A stretch of DNA of 64,000 nucleotides from Magnetospirillum fulvum. GTDB lineage: Bacteria; Pseudomonadota; Alphaproteobacteria; Rhodospirillales; Magnetospirillaceae. Under the pieces are notes generated by a model. That model was not told where the DNA came from and did no database searches. It saw only the letters and a list, made by a program, of their open reading frames with translations. The DNA lies in assembly GCF_900108475.1 (NCBI RefSeq), contig NZ_FNWO01000010.1, forward strand, positions 97,695 through 161,694, written 5' to 3'. Below, one piece after another: positions 21,933 through 31,085 of the stretch. Position 1 is the stretch's first letter; each line of letters opens with the position of its first letter. The position numbers were made by a program, and so were the translations under genes.

Positions 21933-22739
21933 TCACGGATCGGGAGCCCATCCGGTCAGGGTAATCAGCTCCAAAGTCGCCGGGATTCGGCCGTCCTCGC
22001 CCGCGAAAGCGCGGCGATAGCCCTCGACCGCGCCCATCAGGGTCGCGCGGCGGGACAGCGAGCGGCGGCGCTCGATCTGGGCGTTGGCCTCGCCCATCCC
22101 ACGCAGATCGGCCAGCAGGCGGACCGGATCGCCATAGCGGACCGAGATGGTGTCGCAATCGGCGACCGGCTCGACGAACCCGGCGCGCGGCAACAGCGCA
22201 CCCAGGGACTTGATGTCGGCAAAGGGGGCGACGCGGGGGCTGGCCCCGCCTTCGGCGGCCAGTTCGGCCTCGATCAGCGCCTGACGCAGTTCGGCCAGGG
22301 TGCCCGCCCCAGGCAATGCCGCCAGCAGCAGCCCGCCCGGCTTCAGGATGCGGCGAATCTGGATCAGGGTGCCGGGCAGGTCGTTGACCAGATGGAGCGA
22401 CAGGCAGGACAGGACCAGATCGAAACTGGCCGGGGCGAAGGGCAGCCATTCCTCGTCCGCAGCCAGGGTGGGATGCCCGTTGGCGGCGGCGCGGGCGGCC
22501 ATCTTCGGCGACAGATCGCACTGGACCAGAGTCTCGATCCCGCCGCGCCCCTGAAGGGCGGCGGCGATTTCGCCGCCATGGCAGCCGAGGTCGAGCGCGG
22601 TGGGGAAGGCGCGGGTGATGTCGTCCAGCCGGTCGGCCAGCCGCTCCGCGACTTCGGACACCATGAAATCGTGATTGGAGAAGATGGCGGCGGCGCGGTC
22701 GCGGTTACGCCGTACCGCGGGGCGATCAAAGATGTGCAT
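21933..22739 (-). CDS. BioC/NDUFAF5-like SAM-dependent methyltransferase
   Basis: The 268-aa class I methyltransferase starts MHIFDRPAVRRNRDRAA, which is characteristic of alphaproteobacterial homologs of the mitochondrial complex I assembly factor NDUFAF5. It has motif I LDLGCHGGEIAAAL, an acidic VQCDLSPKM, LPFAPASFDLVLSCLSLHLV and ILKPGGLLLAALPG. By homology it may modify a complex I subunit or act in biotin synthesis; sequence alone does not decide. A repeat-bearing gap separates it from the carboxypeptidase gene upstream. Confidence 0.8.
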   Translation of the reverse strand: MHIFDRPAVRRNRDRAAAIFSNHDFMVSEVAERLADRLDDITRAFPTALDLGCHGGEIAAALQGRGGIETLVQCDLSPKMAARAAANGHPTLAADEEWLPFAPASFDLVLSCLSLHLVNDLPGTLIQIRRILKPGGLLLAALPGAGTLAELRQALIEAELAAEGGASPRVAPFADIKSLGALLPRAGFVEPVADCDTISVRYGDPVRLLADLRGMGEANAQIERRRSLSRRATLMGAVEGYRRAFAGEDGRIPATLELITLTGWAPDP

Positions 22740-22798
22740 CGGCGGGTTATCGCACGGGCGTGCCGGTGGCGGAAACTCTCTTTTTGGGCCAACACGTC

Positions 22799-22898
22799 AT
22801 GGCCGTGCGCGACACGGCCATCCCGGTGGGACCGATCCGACCGCTTTAAATCAACGGATTATCCGGCAACCACAGATGCGCGGGTCAAGCCCGCGCAT
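22799..22898. repeat. Pair of palindromes, dispersed-repeat type
   Basis: Two perfect 9-bp inverted repeats stand 54 bases apart: ATGGCCGTG-CGCGA-CACGGCCAT (22799-22821) and ATGCGCGGG-TCAAG-CCCGCGCAT (22876-22898). Each is flanked by CGTC/GACG-like sequence. The second shares its GGGTCAAGCCC core with 4615-4637. They look like the ends of one non-coding repeat unit between convergent-neutral genes. Confidence 0.6.
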
Positions 22899-22945
22899 GA
22901 CGGAAAAGAGCATGGGGGCGCTGAAATAACGTCCAACCGGGGAGA

Positions 22946-24316
22946 CTAGACGTCGGGACCGATCAGTTTGCAGCTTTGGCCGGACTTGCCGAGCCGCTTG
23001 CAGGCGGCGCGGGCCTGGCTTTCGTTGAGACCGGCCAGACGGGCACGATAGATCGGCTTGTTCCCCTTGATCTTGTCGATGTCGATCGAGCCCCTTGCCA
23101 CCAGATGGCCGAGGGTGCGGGCGGCCTGGGCGGCGGCCTGCTGGGCCGGGCGGTATTCCTTGAACGCGCCCACCTGGATGGTCCAGGATTCCGGATCGGA
23201 ATCGCCGATATCTTCGCGGCCCTTGTGCCCTTTGGCGGCAGGATGGCTCTTGGCCGAGGCGACCTTGAAATGGGCGGTCTTGGTGACCTTGGCGTGTTTG
23301 GTTTTCTCGGCGGCGGCGATCTTGGCGGCTTTGGCCTGGGCCTTGGTCTGGGCAGGTTTCGCCGTGGCGGAGGCTTTGGCGGCAGATCTGGCGGCGGCGA
23401 CGGTTCCGGCGCCCTGGGCGGCGGCGACCAGATCGTCGATGTCCGAGCGGTCGTCGGCCGAGGGGGCGGCGGCGATTTCGACCGATTCGCCGGTTCTGAT
23501 CCGGGAGAAGCCCTTGTCGAGCAACTCCTTCATGTGATTATCGCGCGAGGTGCCCGAGGCGCCGCCGAACACGACGCCGATGATCCGCTGATCGTCGCGT
23601 TTGGCCGACGAGATCAGGTTGAAGCCCGACGCCTGAATATAGCCGGTCTTGATCCCGTCGGCGCCGGGATAGCGCAGCATCAGCCGGTTGTGGGTGCTGA
23701 TGGTCTGGCCCTTCCACACGAACTGGCGGGTCGAGAAATAGTGGTAAGGACCGGCGTGACGGTTGATCAGGGCGCGGGCCAGAATCGCCTGATCGCGCAC
23801 CGTCGACATCTGGCCCGGATTGGGCAGGCCCGAGGCGTTGCGATAGACGGTCCGGCTCATCCCCAGCGTCTGGGCCTTGCGGGTCATCATCTGGGCGAAT
23901 TCGCTTTCGGTGCCGCCGATCCCTTCGGCGGCGACGACGGCGGCATCGTTGGCCGATTTGGTCACCAGGGCGAGGATGACGTCGCGGACCGAGATTGTCT
24001 CGCCGGGGCGCAGACCCAGCTTCGACGGGGCCTGGGCGGCGGCATGGGCCGAAACCGGCAGCGGCGTCTCAAGGTGCATCCGCCCGGATTCCAGCTCGTC
24101 GAACAGCAGGAACAGCGTCATCACCTTGGTCAGCGAAGCGGGATAGCTGCGGACATCGGGATTGGCGGCGTGCAGCACCTTGCCCGAGCCGGCATCAACC
24201 ACGATCGACGCGTATTTACCCGCCCAGGCCGGGGTGGCCACGAGCAGGACAAGGGCTGCAAGTCCCAACAGGACGGGGCGAAGAAAAGGGAAAGCCCCTT
24301 GGCGTCTCGATTGCAA
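22946..24316 (-). CDS. D-alanyl-D-alanine carboxypeptidase with C-terminal SPOR domain
   Basis: A periplasmic penicillin-binding protein that trims the terminal D-Ala of peptidoglycan. The 456-aa protein has an N-terminal signal sequence (about 12-32, ending AWA). The serine-peptidase triad motifs are SLTK (61-64, nucleophile Ser61), SAN (121-123) and KTG (223-225). A long Ala/Lys-rich linker (about 295-385) precedes a SPOR domain (WTIQVGAF... from about 390) that binds denuded septal glycan, suggesting action at division sites. The start is TTG 24316; no in-frame ATG fits the signal peptide. Paralog number cannot be judged here. Confidence 0.92.
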   Translation of the reverse strand: MQSRRQGAFPFLRPVLLGLAALVLLVATPAWAGKYASIVVDAGSGKVLHAANPDVRSYPASLTKVMTLFLLFDELESGRMHLETPLPVSAHAAAQAPSKLGLRPGETISVRDVILALVTKSANDAAVVAAEGIGGTESEFAQMMTRKAQTLGMSRTVYRNASGLPNPGQMSTVRDQAILARALINRHAGPYHYFSTRQFVWKGQTISTHNRLMLRYPGADGIKTGYIQASGFNLISSAKRDDQRIIGVVFGGASGTSRDNHMKELLDKGFSRIRTGESVEIAAAPSADDRSDIDDLVAAAQGAGTVAAARSAAKASATAKPAQTKAQAKAAKIAAAEKTKHAKVTKTAHFKVASAKSHPAAKGHKGREDIGDSDPESWTIQVGAFKEYRPAQQAAAQAARTLGHLVARGSIDIDKIKGNKPIYRARLAGLNESQARAACKRLGKSGQSCKLIGPDV

Positions 24317-24472
24317 GGTCTCGACCTGTCATTCAGCGTGACGAAAGTTGGTACAATAGCGGGAAAACCTTAAAGAATTTAGCAATACGTGTCCAGCTTG
24401 GCGGCCGGTTATTTTTCTGGCAGGCTCGGCCCCGTCGATCGAATGCCGAATTTCCAGGGTGGAGAGAACAGG

Positions 24473-25138
24473 ATGATGCGACGTTCCGGCCTTTGCCTCG
24501 CCTTGATTTTGTCGCTGTCGGCCTGCGCCTATGATGGCGGCGACATCGGCAATCCTTTCACGCGAAAGGTGCAATGGTATTCTTTTGTCGGCGGCGACGA
24601 CATCCAGGCCGCCTGTGCGGCCGGAGCGCCCGATCAGGCGCGACTCGTCTACAATGCGGTGTGGGGCGAACAGGTTCGCATCTATGAGTGGGACGGCAAC
24701 CGCCGCGACCTGAAGATCCGGGTGATCGGCCCCGGTAATTTGACCGGCCTGTCTTCGGACGATGTTCTGGCGCCATGGCGCGCGGTCGAGACCCGGGTGG
24801 CGCTGTCGGCTGAGGCCCGCGCCGGGTTGGACGCCGCCTTGGCCGAGGCCGGTGGCTTTGGCCCGCCAGCGGTGGGGCTCGATCTGCCCTCGCACGGCTA
24901 TTACTGGGCGTCGGCGACCTGCTATGCCGGACGCTTCACCTTCACCGGCTGGCGCTGGCCGTCGGCTGCGTTCGATGCCGCCCGCTTCCCCGCCGCGCTG
25001 TTCGCGCTCGATCCCGGCCGCGACGGCGTGCGCCCGCCCGCCGACCAGAGCCTCGATCTGCAATGGGAGGAAGATGTCCGCCGCGGTGTCGCCGCGCCGT
25101 TCCTGATCAGCGTCGGCCGGACCGGGCGGGTGCGCTGA
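24473..25138 (+). CDS. Putative outer-membrane or periplasmic lipoprotein, unknown function
   Basis: The 221-aa precursor begins MMRRSGLCLALILSLSACAY, a lipoprotein signal with lipobox LSAC (Cys18). The mature part includes VQWYSFVGGDDIQAACAAG, LVYNAVWGEQVRIYEW and several Trp-rich strands; no named domain is recognised. GGAGAG seven bases upstream selects ATG 24473. It is divergent from the carboxypeptidase gene and followed by the phasin gene 105 bases later. Confidence 0.72.
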   Translation: MMRRSGLCLALILSLSACAYDGGDIGNPFTRKVQWYSFVGGDDIQAACAAGAPDQARLVYNAVWGEQVRIYEWDGNRRDLKIRVIGPGNLTGLSSDDVLAPWRAVETRVALSAEARAGLDAALAEAGGFGPPAVGLDLPSHGYYWASATCYAGRFTFTGWRWPSAAFDAARFPAALFALDPGRDGVRPPADQSLDLQWEEDVRRGVAAPFLISVGRTGRVR

Positions 25139-25166
25139 TCCGTTTGCTGCACCTGCGAATGGGGTA

Positions 25167-25219
25167 TTGACGGGCCTGCCACTCTTGCGCGATAGTTCCC
25201 TAATGCTGCGATGCAGCAT
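25167..25219 (+). promoter_or_regulatory. Phasin promoter with PhaR-like operator
   Basis: TTGACG (25167-25172) and GATAGT (25191-25196), 18 bases apart, form a plausible sigma-70 promoter. The predicted start site falls on a 17-bp palindrome (25203-25219) containing CTGC-GAT-GCAG. That matches the CTGC-N3-4-GCAG element bound by the PHB-responsive repressor PhaR in Rhodobacter and Paracoccus. An operator over the start site fits repression until polyhydroxyalkanoate titrates PhaR. The palindrome is seen; PhaR binding is inferred. Confidence 0.7.
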
Positions 25220-25243
25220 CGGCCGCCTCGCCGCGACCGTGCC

Positions 25244-25951
25244 ATGTCCGTTCCAGGGAGGGAAGAGACGACCACCGAGAAAGCCAAGTCGGCCAATGAC
25301 GAAGCACCCGTGAGCAGCCCCGCCGCTCCGGCCGCCAAGGTGGCGAAGCCGGCGGCTTCCGCCCCCGCCCCGGCTTCGGCTGCGCCCGCCGCCGTTCCGC
25401 CCCTCGTCGCTCCGGTGGCCGAGGCGATTTCCGCCGTCCAGGCCGAAGCGGTCAAAAGCCTGGGCGAAGCGGTTGTCGTCGGCAAGGAGACGATCGAATC
25501 GGTGGTGAAGGTCTCGACCGACGCTGCCGCCAAGGGCTATGACAAGGCGCTCGATCTCGGCCGCGATCAGGTCACCGCCGCCGTCAAGGCGCACGGCGCG
25601 GTCTATCAGGGCTACGAGGACGCGATCGCCTTCAACCGCGATACCGTCGAAGCCCTGGTCAAGGCCGGGACGATCCTGACCAAGGGCCTGCACGACCTGA
25701 CTCGCTCGCTGCTGGGGCTGACCCAGATCGCGATCGAGGAGAATGTCGCCGCATCGAAGGCTTTGCTGGGGGCGCGCACCGTCCAGGATCTGATCGAGGC
25801 CCAGGCCGGTCTGACCCGCGTCGGTCTCGATCGCGTCGCCGAGGAAAGCACCCGCCTGTCTGGCGATTCGGTGCGGCTGATCGAGGACGCCGTCGCCCCG
25901 ATCAACGACCGTCTCAACGCCGCGCTCGACCGCTTGTTGCGTGCCGCCTGA
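25244..25951 (+). CDS. Phasin family protein (PHA granule-associated)
   Basis: Phasins coat polyhydroxyalkanoate granules. From ATG 25244 the product is 235 aa: an Ala/Pro/Lys-rich N-terminus, then a helical Phasin_2-type domain from about residue 60 with SLGEAVVVGKETIESVVKVS, RDTVEALVKAGTILTKGLHD and an amphipathic C-terminus. The start is uncertain. ATG 25211 lies inside the operator palindrome and ATG 25244 has no Shine-Dalgarno. The only strong site, GGGAGGGA at 25256-25263, points to an in-frame ACG at 25268 that would give T/M-T-T-E-K-A-K. A transcription terminator follows the stop. Confidence 0.85.
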   Translation: MSVPGREETTTEKAKSANDEAPVSSPAAPAAKVAKPAASAPAPASAAPAAVPPLVAPVAEAISAVQAEAVKSLGEAVVVGKETIESVVKVSTDAAAKGYDKALDLGRDQVTAAVKAHGAVYQGYEDAIAFNRDTVEALVKAGTILTKGLHDLTRSLLGLTQIAIEENVAASKALLGARTVQDLIEAQAGLTRVGLDRVAEESTRLSGDSVRLIEDAVAPINDRLNAALDRLLRAA

Positions 25952-25976
25952 CCCGGCGACGCCGAAACCAAACCGG

Positions 25977-26013
25977 ACGGCCCGGCGGGGGATCACCCGT
26001 CGGGCCGTTTTTC
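25977..26013 (+). terminator. Terminator of the phasin gene
   Basis: A 13-bp near-perfect stem (25977-25989 with 25996-26008, one mismatch) is followed by TTTTTC. It separates the phasin gene from clpS-clpA. Confidence 0.88.
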
Positions 26014-26107
26014 GTTCGATCCTTTCCGCATAAGGGGCCTTTTCGTTCGGCGATCCGACCCAATATGATAGGAGTACGGAATTCGTGATTACCGCACCGG
26101 GGAGGCT

Positions 26108-26440
26108 ATGAGCGAGGACGGCAACGACAGGCGCAACGGAGACGGCGGGCAGACCGGCGTGGTCATCAAGACCCGGACGAGAACCCGCAAGCCGTCGATG
26201 TACAAGGTGCTGATGCTGAATGACGATTACACTCCGATGGAGTTCGTCATCCAGGTTCTCGAGCAGTTCTTTGCGAAGAACCGCGAAGAGGCCACGCGCA
26301 TCATGCTCAACGTCCATACCCGAGGGGTCGGAATTTGCGGTGTGTACACTTATGAGGTGGCGGAGACCAAGGTGACCCAGGTGATGGATCTGGCGCGCCA
26401 GAATCAGCATCCGCTGCAATGTACGATCGAGAAGGAGTAG
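26108..26440 (+). CDS. clpS: ATP-dependent Clp protease adaptor ClpS
   Basis: ClpS delivers N-degron substrates to ClpAP. The 110-aa protein has a flexible polar N-terminus and the core [20 protein letters not shown] (the NDD and Met recognise the N-terminal residue), [19 protein letters not shown] and a C-terminal ECTIEKE-like end (LQCTIEKE). GGGGAGG precedes the ATG. It is 40 bases upstream of clpA, the conserved arrangement. Confidence 0.96.
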   Translation: MSEDGNDRRNGDGGQTGVVIKTRTRTRKPSMYKVLMLNDDYTPMEFVIQVLEQFFAKNREEATRIMLNVHTRGVGICGVYTYEVAETKVTQVMDLARQNQHPLQCTIEKE

Positions 26441-26480
26441 TCCGGCCCGCCGGCCACTCCCTGCCAGGAAGGATCGGCCC

Positions 26481-28781
26481 ATGCTGTCGCGCAACCTTGA
26501 GCAAAGCCTGCACCGCGCTCTGTCTCACGCCTCCGAGCGTCGTCACGAATACGCCACGCTGGAACATCTGCTGCTGTCGCTGACCGAGGATATCGACGCC
26601 GTCGCGGTGCTGCGCGCCTGTAACGTCTCGGTCGAGAAGTTGCGGACCGACCTGACCGACTTCCTCGACACCAGCCTGTCCGAACTGGTCGGTCCCCGTG
26701 GCAGCGATCCCAAGCCCACCGCCGGGTTCCAGCGGGTGGTCCAGCGCGCCGCGATCCACGTCCAATCCTCGGGGCGCGAGGAAGTGACCGGGGCCAACGT
26801 CCTGGTCGCCCTGTTCTCCGAGCGCGAGAGCCACGCCGTCTATTTCCTCCAGATTCAGGAAATGACCCGGCTGGACGCCGTCAATTACATCAGCCACGGC
26901 GTCGCCAAGGCCCCCGGTCGCGGACAAAGCCGACCGGCCCAGGGCGTGGACGAGGATGTCGCCGCCGAAAAGGTGGTCAAGAAAGGCATCGAGGCCCTGA
27001 CCGCTTATTGCGTCAACCTCAACCAGAAGGCCGTCGAGGGCAAGATCGACCCGCTGATCGGCCGCGAGGCGGAAATCGAGCGGACGATCCAGATCCTCTG
27101 CCGCCGCTCGAAGAACAACCCGCTTTATGTCGGCGATCCCGGCGTCGGCAAGACCGCGATCGCCGAAGGGCTGGCTCGGCGCATCGTCAATGGCGAAGTG
27201 CCCGAAGTGCTGCGCTCGGCCACCATCTTCTCCCTCGACATGGGGGCGCTGCTGGCCGGAACCCGCTATCGCGGCGATTTCGAGGAGCGGCTGAAGGCGG
27301 TCGTCACCGAACTGGAGAATTACGACGGCGCGATCATGTTCATCGACGAAATCCACACCGTGATCGGGGCGGGTGCCACCTCGGGCGGGTCGATGGATGC
27401 CTCGAACCTGCTGAAACCGGCGCTGGCGGCAGGCTCGCTGCGCTGCATCGGCTCGACCACCTACAAGGAATACCGCACCCATTTCGAAAAGGACCGCGCC
27501 CTGGTCCGCCGCTTCCAGAAGATCGACGTCAACGAACCCAGCGTCGCCGATGCGATCAAGATTCTGAACGGGATCAAGACCTATTACGAAAGCCATCACA
27601 AGGTTCGCTATGCCCCCGACGCGATCAAGGCGGCGGTCGAGTTGTCGGCGAAATACATCACCGACCGCAAGCTGCCCGACAAGGCGATCGACGTCATCGA
27701 CGAGGTCGGCGCGTCGCGGATGCTGCTGCCCGAATCGAAGCGGCGCAAGACCGTGACCGTCCGCGATATCGAGGAAATCGTCGCCAAGATCGCCCGCATC
27801 CCACCGAAATCGGTCTCGCTCGACGATATGGAGGCGCTGAAATCGCTCGACCGTGACCTCAAGACGCTGGTGTTCGGTCAGGACAAGGCGATCGACTCGC
27901 TTGCTTCGGCGATCAAGCTGGCCCGCGCCGGTCTGCGCGAGCCGGAAAAGCCGATCGGATGCTATCTGTTCAGCGGCCCGACCGGCGTCGGCAAGACCGA
28001 GGTCGCCCGCCAGCTCGCCCGCATCATGGGGATCGAGCTGACCCGCTTTGACATGTCGGAATATATGGAACGCCACTCGGTGTCGCGGCTGATCGGCGCG
28101 CCGCCCGGCTATGTCGGCTTCGATCAGGGTGGTCTGCTGACCGACGCGATCGACCAGCATCCCCATTGCGTCCTGCTGCTCGATGAAATCGAAAAGGCCC
28201 ATCCCGACCTGTTCAACATCTTGTTGCAGGTGATGGATCATGGCCGCCTCACCGACCATAACGGCAAGATCATCGACTTCCGCAACGTGATCTTGATCAT
28301 GACCACCAATGCCGGGGCGGCCGATCTGGCCAAGGCGGCGCTGGGCTTCGGTCGCGAAAACCGCCAGGGCGACGACAGCGAGGCGATCAACCGGATGTTC
28401 ACCCCGGAATTCCGCAACCGGCTCGACGCGATCATTCCCTTCGCCAACCTGTCGCCCGAGATCGTCAGTCAGGTCGTCGATAAGTTCATCATGCAGTTGG
28501 AAACCCAGTTGGGCGACCGCGACGTCTTGATCGAACTGTCCGACGAGGCCCGCGCCTGGCTTTCGCGCAAGGGATACGACCACAATTACGGGGCCCGGCC
28601 GCTGTCCCGCGTCATTCAGGAGCACATCAAGAAGCCGCTGGCCGAAGAATTGCTGTTCGGACGGCTGGCCAAGGGCGGCACCGTCCGCATCACGATCGGT
28701 CCCGATGGCGGGCTGGCGTTCGATATCGCCTCGGGCTCGCCCCGGCCGGAAAAGGCAGCGGAACCCGAACTGGTCGATTAA
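26481..28781 (+). CDS. clpA: ATP-dependent Clp protease ATP-binding subunit ClpA
   Basis: This AAA+ unfoldase feeds substrates to ClpP. The 766-aa protein has an N-domain that docks ClpS, a first AAA module (Walker [13 protein letters not shown], Walker [10 protein letters not shown]) and a second (Walker [12 protein letters not shown], Walker [13 protein letters not shown]). Its C-terminal domain includes [22 protein letters not shown]. It lacks the ClpB middle coiled coil, which separates it from ClpB. It forms an operon with clpS and is closed by a strong terminator. Confidence 0.97.
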   Translation: MLSRNLEQSLHRALSHASERRHEYATLEHLLLSLTEDIDAVAVLRACNVSVEKLRTDLTDFLDTSLSELVGPRGSDPKPTAGFQRVVQRAAIHVQSSGREEVTGANVLVALFSERESHAVYFLQIQEMTRLDAVNYISHGVAKAPGRGQSRPAQGVDEDVAAEKVVKKGIEALTAYCVNLNQKAVEGKIDPLIGREAEIERTIQILCRRSKNNPLYVGDPGVGKTAIAEGLARRIVNGEVPEVLRSATIFSLDMGALLAGTRYRGDFEERLKAVVTELENYDGAIMFIDEIHTVIGAGATSGGSMDASNLLKPALAAGSLRCIGSTTYKEYRTHFEKDRALVRRFQKIDVNEPSVADAIKILNGIKTYYESHHKVRYAPDAIKAAVELSAKYITDRKLPDKAIDVIDEVGASRMLLPESKRRKTVTVRDIEEIVAKIARIPPKSVSLDDMEALKSLDRDLKTLVFGQDKAIDSLASAIKLARAGLREPEKPIGCYLFSGPTGVGKTEVARQLARIMGIELTRFDMSEYMERHSVSRLIGAPPGYVGFDQGGLLTDAIDQHPHCVLLLDEIEKAHPDLFNILLQVMDHGRLTDHNGKIIDFRNVILIMTTNAGAADLAKAALGFGRENRQGDDSEAINRMFTPEFRNRLDAIIPFANLSPEIVSQVVDKFIMQLETQLGDRDVLIELSDEARAWLSRKGYDHNYGARPLSRVIQEHIKKPLAEELLFGRLAKGGTVRITIGPDGGLAFDIASGSPRPEKAAEPELVD

Positions 28782-28802
28782 CCTTTTCCGTTTGTTACCA
28801 TT

Positions 28803-28836
28803 AAGGCCACGGCGTTTGTCGCCGTGGCCTTTTTTG
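28803..28836 (+). terminator. Terminator of clpA
   Basis: A perfect 12-bp stem (AAGGCCACGGCG at 28803-28814 with 28820-28831) is followed by seven T. Only the plus-strand direction has the T-run, so it serves clpA and not the convergent patatin gene. Confidence 0.92.
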
Positions 28837-28863
28837 TCGGCGGTCTCGCGCCCCCTCTGCCCC

Positions 28864-29994
28864 TTATGGCGGCAGGATCGCCTTGCGCGACAGGATGTGG
28901 TCGCAGACCGAGGTGGTGTCCCAGGTCGAGCTCTTGCCCAGGGCCGGTTCGATCGTCGGCCACGCCTGATCAAACGCCCGGCGGCCCATGTCGCGCAGAT
29001 GGACCAGGAATTCCCAGGCCGGGGCTTCCTTCGAATAGACACCGAGCGCGGCGATTTCGGTATCGGCCTCGATCCGATGCAGATTGATGTGGCGGAACGG
29101 ATGGTGCCCCGGCGGGGGATCGGCGATCATCTTGGCATCGACCAGCCGGTTGACGGTTTCGATCGTGTTGATCTCGTGGATCAGCGCGGCATTGAACGTC
29201 AGTTCGTTAAGGCGATCGACGACGTGGCGGGCGCTGCGTGGCGGCGGCCCGTCGCGCCGCAGCGGGTTGATCGTGACCAGGACGAGGTCGTTCGCCTCGG
29301 TCTCGCGCAGCCGTTCGGCCAGACAGGTCAGCGGCGGATTGCCGAGATAGCCGCCGTCCCAATAGAGATGTCCGTCGATCTCGACCGCCGAAAAGGGCGC
29401 GGGCTTGCAACTCGACGCGCGCAGCGCGGCGGGCGAGACCGCACCATCGACGAACAGCTTGCGGCGGCCCTCGCTGATATCGGTGGCGGCGATCACCAGA
29501 GAGGGGGTTCCCGCCTGGGGCAGGGCGAAGATCGCCGGAATTTCCGGCATCACTTCGCGCAGAACCGCAGAGAGCGTGCCGCCCAACCCGGTTTCGGCGA
29601 CCGGCGAGGCCGATCCGGCGACGTCGGCCCAGCGGGCGGCGGCGCTATCGTCGATGTTCCACCCGGTACTGAGGGTGGCGGCGGCGACGAACGGATTGCC
29701 GCTCCAGAAGGCGGCGCGGGCGATCGTTTCCCATAATTCACGGATCTTGTCCCGTCCCGCCTCGGCAATGCGGCGGGTCCGGGCGGTGGCGGGGCCAGGC
29801 TGTCCGGCTCCTTCGTGGCAGCCATAGGCGAAGGCGGTGGCGGTCAAGGCCCCCGACGACGCGCCGCTGATTCCGACGATTTCGACTTTTCCGGCGACGA
29901 CCTGATCAAGCAGGCCGTCCAACACGCCCCAGGCAAACGCGCCATGGACGCCGCCGCCCTGTAAAGCCAGGGCGATCTTGTGTGGATGATTCAT
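28864..29994 (-). CDS. Patatin-like phospholipase / acyl hydrolase
   Basis: The 376-aa protein has the patatin Ser-Asp dyad: oxyanion loop LQGGGVHGAFAWGVL (11-25), nucleophile elbow GASSG (Ser46) and the DGG motif in YWDGGYLGNPPL. No signal peptide is seen, so it is probably cytosolic. The C-terminal third (HVVDRLNELTFNAALIHEINTIETVNRL) is typical of a bacterial subfamily often found near PHA and lipid genes. GGGAGG lies upstream of ATG 29994; longer open-frame starts lack support. Natural substrate unknown. Confidence 0.88.
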   Translation of the reverse strand: MNHPHKIALALQGGGVHGAFAWGVLDGLLDQVVAGKVEIVGISGASSGALTATAFAYGCHEGAGQPGPATARTRRIAEAGRDKIRELWETIARAAFWSGNPFVAAATLSTGWNIDDSAAARWADVAGSASPVAETGLGGTLSAVLREVMPEIPAIFALPQAGTPSLVIAATDISEGRRKLFVDGAVSPAALRASSCKPAPFSAVEIDGHLYWDGGYLGNPPLTCLAERLRETEANDLVLVTINPLRRDGPPPRSARHVVDRLNELTFNAALIHEINTIETVNRLVDAKMIADPPPGHHPFRHINLHRIEADTEIAALGVYSKEAPAWEFLVHLRDMGRRAFDQAWPTIEPALGKSSTWDTTSVCDHILSRKAILPP

Positions 29995-30261
29995 GATTCG
30001 CGCCTCCCGCAACCTGTTCAGCCGCCGCGCACTTTTTTGATGAGGGTACGCTGAACCGCCGATTGGAGCAACCAATGGTGTTGTGCCGGCAAGGTTAGGA
30101 TCATCGTTCGGTCGGGGGGCCTCGCATGCCATGCGCGGGGATCGGGGGAGGGGGGGCGTCAACCGCCTTTGCCGTCTGTGGTGTTTCGTGTATGTAGAAA
30201 CCTCCGTTGCCGCCGCCTTTGATCGCGTCCGGCTCCCCCCCCTTCCTCGGAAAGGACCCGC

Positions 30262-31080
30262 ATGACCGCTCCTGCACCCCTGATGGCCGGAAAGAGAGGC
30301 CTCGTCATGGGCGTCGCTAACGACCGCTCCATCGCCTGGGGCATTGCCCAGGCTGCGCGTGCCCAGGGGGCGGAGCTCGCCTTCACCTACCAGGGCGAGG
30401 CCCTGGAAAAGCGGGTCCGTCCTCTGGCGGAAACGGTGGGCTCGTCGTTAGTGCTGCCCTGTGATGTCTCGGACGAGGCGTCGATTGATGCCGTGTTCGA
30501 TACCCTTGCCAAGACCTGGGGGAAGATCGACTTCCTGGTCCATGCGATCGGGTTCTCGGACAAGGAAGAGCTGCGCGGTCGCTATGCCGACACCTCGTTG
30601 CAGAACTTCCAGAACACGATGCACATCTCGGTGTTCTCCTTCACCTCGGTCGCCCGTCGCGCCGCGGCGATGATGCCCGATGGCGGCTCGCTGCTGACCC
30701 TGACCTATTACGGGGCCGAGCGGGTGATGCCGCATTACAACGTGATGGGCGTGGCCAAGGCCGCTCTGGAAGCCAGCGTGCGCTATCTCGCCGTCGATCT
30801 CGGCCGCGACAATATCCGCGTCAACGCGCTGTCGGCCGGTCCGATGAAGACCCTGGCTGCCTCGGGGATCGGCGATTTCCGCTATATCCTGAAGTGGAAC
30901 CAGTACAACAGCCCGCTGAAGCGCAACGTCACCCTCGAAGATATCGGCGGTGCCGGTCTGTACCTGCTGTCCGATCTGTCGAGCGGCGTCACCGGCGAAA
31001 CCCATCATGTCGATTCCGGCTATCACGTCGTCGGCATGAAGGCGGTGGACGCTCCCGACATCAACGTCGCGAAGGACTAG
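30262..31080 (+). CDS. fabI: Enoyl-[acyl-carrier-protein] reductase (NADH), FabI
   Basis: It catalyses the last reductive step of type II fatty-acid elongation. The 272-aa SDR-fold protein has [19 protein letters not shown] (divergent Gly-rich cofactor loop), [23 protein letters not shown] and the catalytic Y-x6-K in [15 protein letters not shown], plus the [13 protein letters not shown] loop. AAAGGA precedes the ATG. It is five bases upstream of aroC and probably co-transcribed with it. Confidence 0.97.
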   Translation: MTAPAPLMAGKRGLVMGVANDRSIAWGIAQAARAQGAELAFTYQGEALEKRVRPLAETVGSSLVLPCDVSDEASIDAVFDTLAKTWGKIDFLVHAIGFSDKEELRGRYADTSLQNFQNTMHISVFSFTSVARRAAAMMPDGGSLLTLTYYGAERVMPHYNVMGVAKAALEASVRYLAVDLGRDNIRVNALSAGPMKTLAASGIGDFRYILKWNQYNSPLKRNVTLEDIGGAGLYLLSDLSSGVTGETHHVDSGYHVVGMKAVDAPDINVAKD

Positions 31081-31085
31081 ACTCC

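Noticed and set aside
25206..25216. Palindrome as a CRISPR-like or attachment site
   Set aside because: Single copy, at a promoter, and matching the PhaR target pattern; no array or integrase nearby.
26307..29042. 911-codon minus-strand open frame over clpS, clpA and into the patatin gene
   Set aside because: Antisense shadow of clpA; Asp/Gly/Val-biased and spanning a clear terminator.
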